DNA of 6,884 nt, from contig JAICVH010000125.1 of assembly GCA_025935435.1 (NCBI GenBank), positions 1 through 6,884 of the forward strand. Reading direction: 5' to 3'. The DNA comes from Burkholderiales bacterium. GTDB lineage: Bacteria > Pseudomonadota > Gammaproteobacteria > Burkholderiales > Casimicrobiaceae. Shown here piece after piece: positions 5,844 to 6,884 of this stretch. The position numbers were made by a program, and so were the translations under genes. A model generated the notes under the pieces. It was given only the letters and a program-made list of their open reading frames with translations, did not search any database and was not told the DNA's origin. The first letter of the stretch is position 1; every line of letters starts with the position of its first letter.

Positions 5844-6884
5844 ATGAACCACTCTCAACTCGTTGAATTGATGCACGCCGTCCTGGACGGCGAGGCCACG
5901 TCGGACGAGCGCCGCGAGCTGGAAGCGCGCCTTGCCCATGATGCGGCCGCGCGAACGCAGTACGACGAACTCCAGAGATTGTTCGACGGATTGCGCGGCG
6001 TACCGCAACCTTATGCGCCGGAAGGGCTCGTCGCATCCGTCATGGCTGGCCTGCCGTCGCGCAAGCCACCGCGCCCAGACGTCGACCAACTTTTCTCGTC
6101 GTCGGGTGTATTTGAGGCAAATTTGAAGAAAGCCCGGGGCAGGAGCTCCGGGGACCGAGCACCGATTCACCGAGTTTTTCAACCGTGGGCGTTTCTGAGG
6201 GGTGACACAATGAACGAGCAAACCAGCGGCTTCTCCGGCAAACGTAAGATCGTGATCGGCAGCGGTATCGCCGCTGCGGCAGTGATCGTCGCGTTGTCCA
6301 CGGGGCTTTTCCCGCCCAGCAATGACACGGCAGGGACGATCGTCCCGGCTGAACGCTATCGTGCGCCGCAGATCACGTCGGAAGACGTCAAGGTCGGCGG
6401 TCAATCGGGTGGTGGCGCGGCGCCGACGGTTCAAACGTCGGCATCGCCGGCAGCCACGCTGAGCGGGCAGGGTGGAGCGACCAACGGGACCGGCGGCGGG
6501 CTTAACGGAACGGGGATGAACACCAACGGTGGCGGCATGAGTACCAACGGTGGTGGCCTCAACACCAACGGCGGTGGATTGAGCACCAATGGCGGCGGCC
6601 TCAACACCAACGGCGGTGGATTGAGCACCAATGGCGGCGGCCTTGCCACCAACGGCGGGGGCTTGAACACGAACGGTGGCGGCCTCGCTACTAACGGCGG
6701 CGGCCTGAACACCAATGGTGGCGGCATGAGCACCAACGGCGGCGGCCTGAACACCAATGGTGGTGGCATGAGCACCAATGGTGGTGGCATGAGCACCAAT
6801 GGTGGTGGCATGAGCACCAATGGTGGTGGCATGAGCACCAACGGCGGCGGCATGGGCACCAACGGTGGTGGCATGAGCACCAAC
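5844..6884 (+). CDS. Membrane anti-sigma-like protein with a heptapeptide-repeat periplasmic region (C-terminus beyond window)
   Basis: One reading frame is open for all 347 codons from the ATG at 5844 to the window end. Residues 1-70 form an acidic helical domain (MNHSQLVELMHAVLDGEATS, then ERRELEARLAHDAAARTQYDEL) like the N-terminus of ECF anti-sigma factors, but without cysteines, so it is not a zinc-binding type. Residues 71-122 are a linker with codon use less GC-rich at third positions. KRK (133-135) precedes a single membrane helix (about 136-156, IVIGSGIAAAAVIVALSTGLF), giving an inside-to-outside orientation. A short segment follows (AERYRAPQITSEDVKVGGQ), then a Gly/Ser/Ala-rich stretch, and from residue 225 a strict seven-residue repeat to the edge. 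The start lies six bases after the sigma stop, which implies coupled translation and a sigma/anti-sigma pair. The repeat function is unknown. An internal ATG at 6210 has a better ribosome site than the gene start. The anti-sigma role is inferred from position, N-terminus and topology. Confidence 0.85.
   Translation, partial: MNHSQLVELMHAVLDGEATSDERRELEARLAHDAAARTQYDELQRLFDGLRGVPQPYAPEGLVASVMAGLPSRKPPRPDVDQLFSSSGVFEANLKKARGRSSGDRAPIHRVFQPWAFLRGDTMNEQTSGFSGKRKIVIGSGIAAAAVIVALSTGLFPPSNDTAGTIVPAERYRAPQITSEDVKVGGQSGGGAAPTVQTSASPAATLSGQGGATNGTGGGLNGTGMNTNGGGMSTNGGGLNTNGGGLSTNGGGLNTNGGGLSTNGGGLATNGGGLNTNGGGLATNGGGLNTNGGGMSTNGGGLNTNGGGMSTNGGGMSTNGGGMSTNGGGMSTNGGGMGTNGGGMSTN
6197..6202 (+). promoter_or_regulatory. 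Internal Shine-Dalgarno-like site before in-frame ATG 6210
   Basis: GAGGGG lies seven bases before an in-frame ATG (residue 123 of the anti-sigma-like protein). This is a better match and spacing than anything before the ATG at 5844 (GAAGCG). It could initiate a shorter product that has the membrane helix and repeats but lacks the anti-sigma domain. Confidence 0.4.
6471..6515 (+). repeat. Degenerate leading edge of the heptapeptide array
   Basis: Fifteen codons just before the regular array encode GGATNGTGGGLNGTG. They share TNG, GGGL and LN elements with the unit but are out of strict register. They look like decayed old copies or the seed from which the array grew. Confidence 0.5.
6558..6641 (+). 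repeat. Perfect 42-bp tandem duplication inside the array
   Basis: Units 3-4 (6558-6599) and units 5-6 (6600-6641) are identical at every base, including synonymous positions, as an LN-type plus LS-type pair. This shows a recent duplication of two units together. Confidence 0.95.
6768..6830 (+). repeat. Three identical 21-bp units inside the array
   Basis: Units 13, 14 and 15 are base-for-base identical (MSTNGGG type, with AAT and GGT GGT GGC codons), consistent with recent single-unit slippage. Confidence 0.95.

Larger units (their letters stand above)
6516..6884 (+). repeat. Tandem 21-bp / 7-residue repeat, 17 full copies plus a partial copy
   Basis: The unit encodes [M/L]-[S/N/A/G]-T-N-G-G-G. 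There are 17 complete units and four residues of an 18th at the window edge, with no indel or break of register. TNGGG is invariant in every complete unit, while position 1 alternates Leu/Met and position 2 varies among Ser, Asn, Ala and Gly. The first part of the array favours Leu and the last part Met-Ser. Third codon positions vary (AAC/AAT, GGT/GGC/GGA/GGG, ACC/ACG/ACT) without changing the core residues, which suggests selection on the protein. The true length and the sequence beyond are not visible. Confidence 0.97.

Noticed and set aside
6431..6883. A long open frame on the minus strand through the repeat array, encoding a PPPLV-rich heptad protein.
   Set aside because: It is the antisense image of the 21-bp repeat. 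The plus frame is continuous with the sigma-linked anti-sigma-like gene, and ACC/ACG changes are silent in the plus frame but change Leu to Phe in the minus frame. Any 21-bp repeat without stops gives such a shadow.
6516..6884. RTX-like calcium-binding repeat.
   Set aside because: The unit is seven residues without Asp, not the nine-residue GGxGxDxxx motif, and no secretion context is seen.
6516..6884. CRISPR-like array.
   Set aside because: The 21-bp units are directly contiguous with no spacers and keep a coding frame.

Overview
This is a high-GC, densely packed bacterial window. Gene families and codon use fit a Gram-negative proteobacterium, most plausibly Burkholderiales, with Xanthomonadales-type gammaproteobacteria as an alternative. 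That is inferred from style, because no rRNA or other phylogenetic marker is present. I see no tRNA, rRNA, insertion sequence or CRISPR. No stretch above about 300 bases lacks a gene; the longest gap is 157 bases.

Left part, minus strand (1-2160): a three-gene run read right to left. It encodes the NHEJ protein Ku, then a MerR-type DNA-binding domain fused to TPR repeats, then an alpha/beta hydrolase of the KANL3/Tex30 type that runs off the left edge. Gaps of 19 and 11 bases suggest one transcript. The partner ligase LigD is not in the window. A divergent 157-base control region (2161-2317) separates this run from the right part.

Right part, plus strand (2318-6884): first a thioredoxin-reductase-like flavoprotein, then a small possible terminator. 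A signalling cluster follows: a GAF / PP2C-SpoIIE phosphatase / HATPase protein (563 aa), a STAS anti-anti-sigma protein (97 aa), an ECF sigma factor (181 aa) and a membrane-anchored anti-sigma-like protein that runs off the right edge. The first two have the parts of an RsbU/RsbW/RsbV-type partner switch, with phosphatase and kinase-like domains in one chain. The last two form a classical ECF sigma / transmembrane anti-sigma pair. Their adjacency suggests that two normally separate regulatory principles are wired together, but this is inference.

The most striking feature is the far end of the anti-sigma-like gene. After an N-terminal cysteine-free anti-sigma-like domain and one membrane segment, the predicted periplasmic part becomes an array of a seven-residue unit, [M/L]-[S/N/A/G]-T-N-G-G-G. 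There are 17 full copies plus a partial one, still continuing at the window edge. Perfect 42-bp and 21-bp tandem duplications show recent expansion in multiples of 21 bp, which preserves the frame. I recognise no described domain with this unit, and it is the best candidate here for something undescribed.
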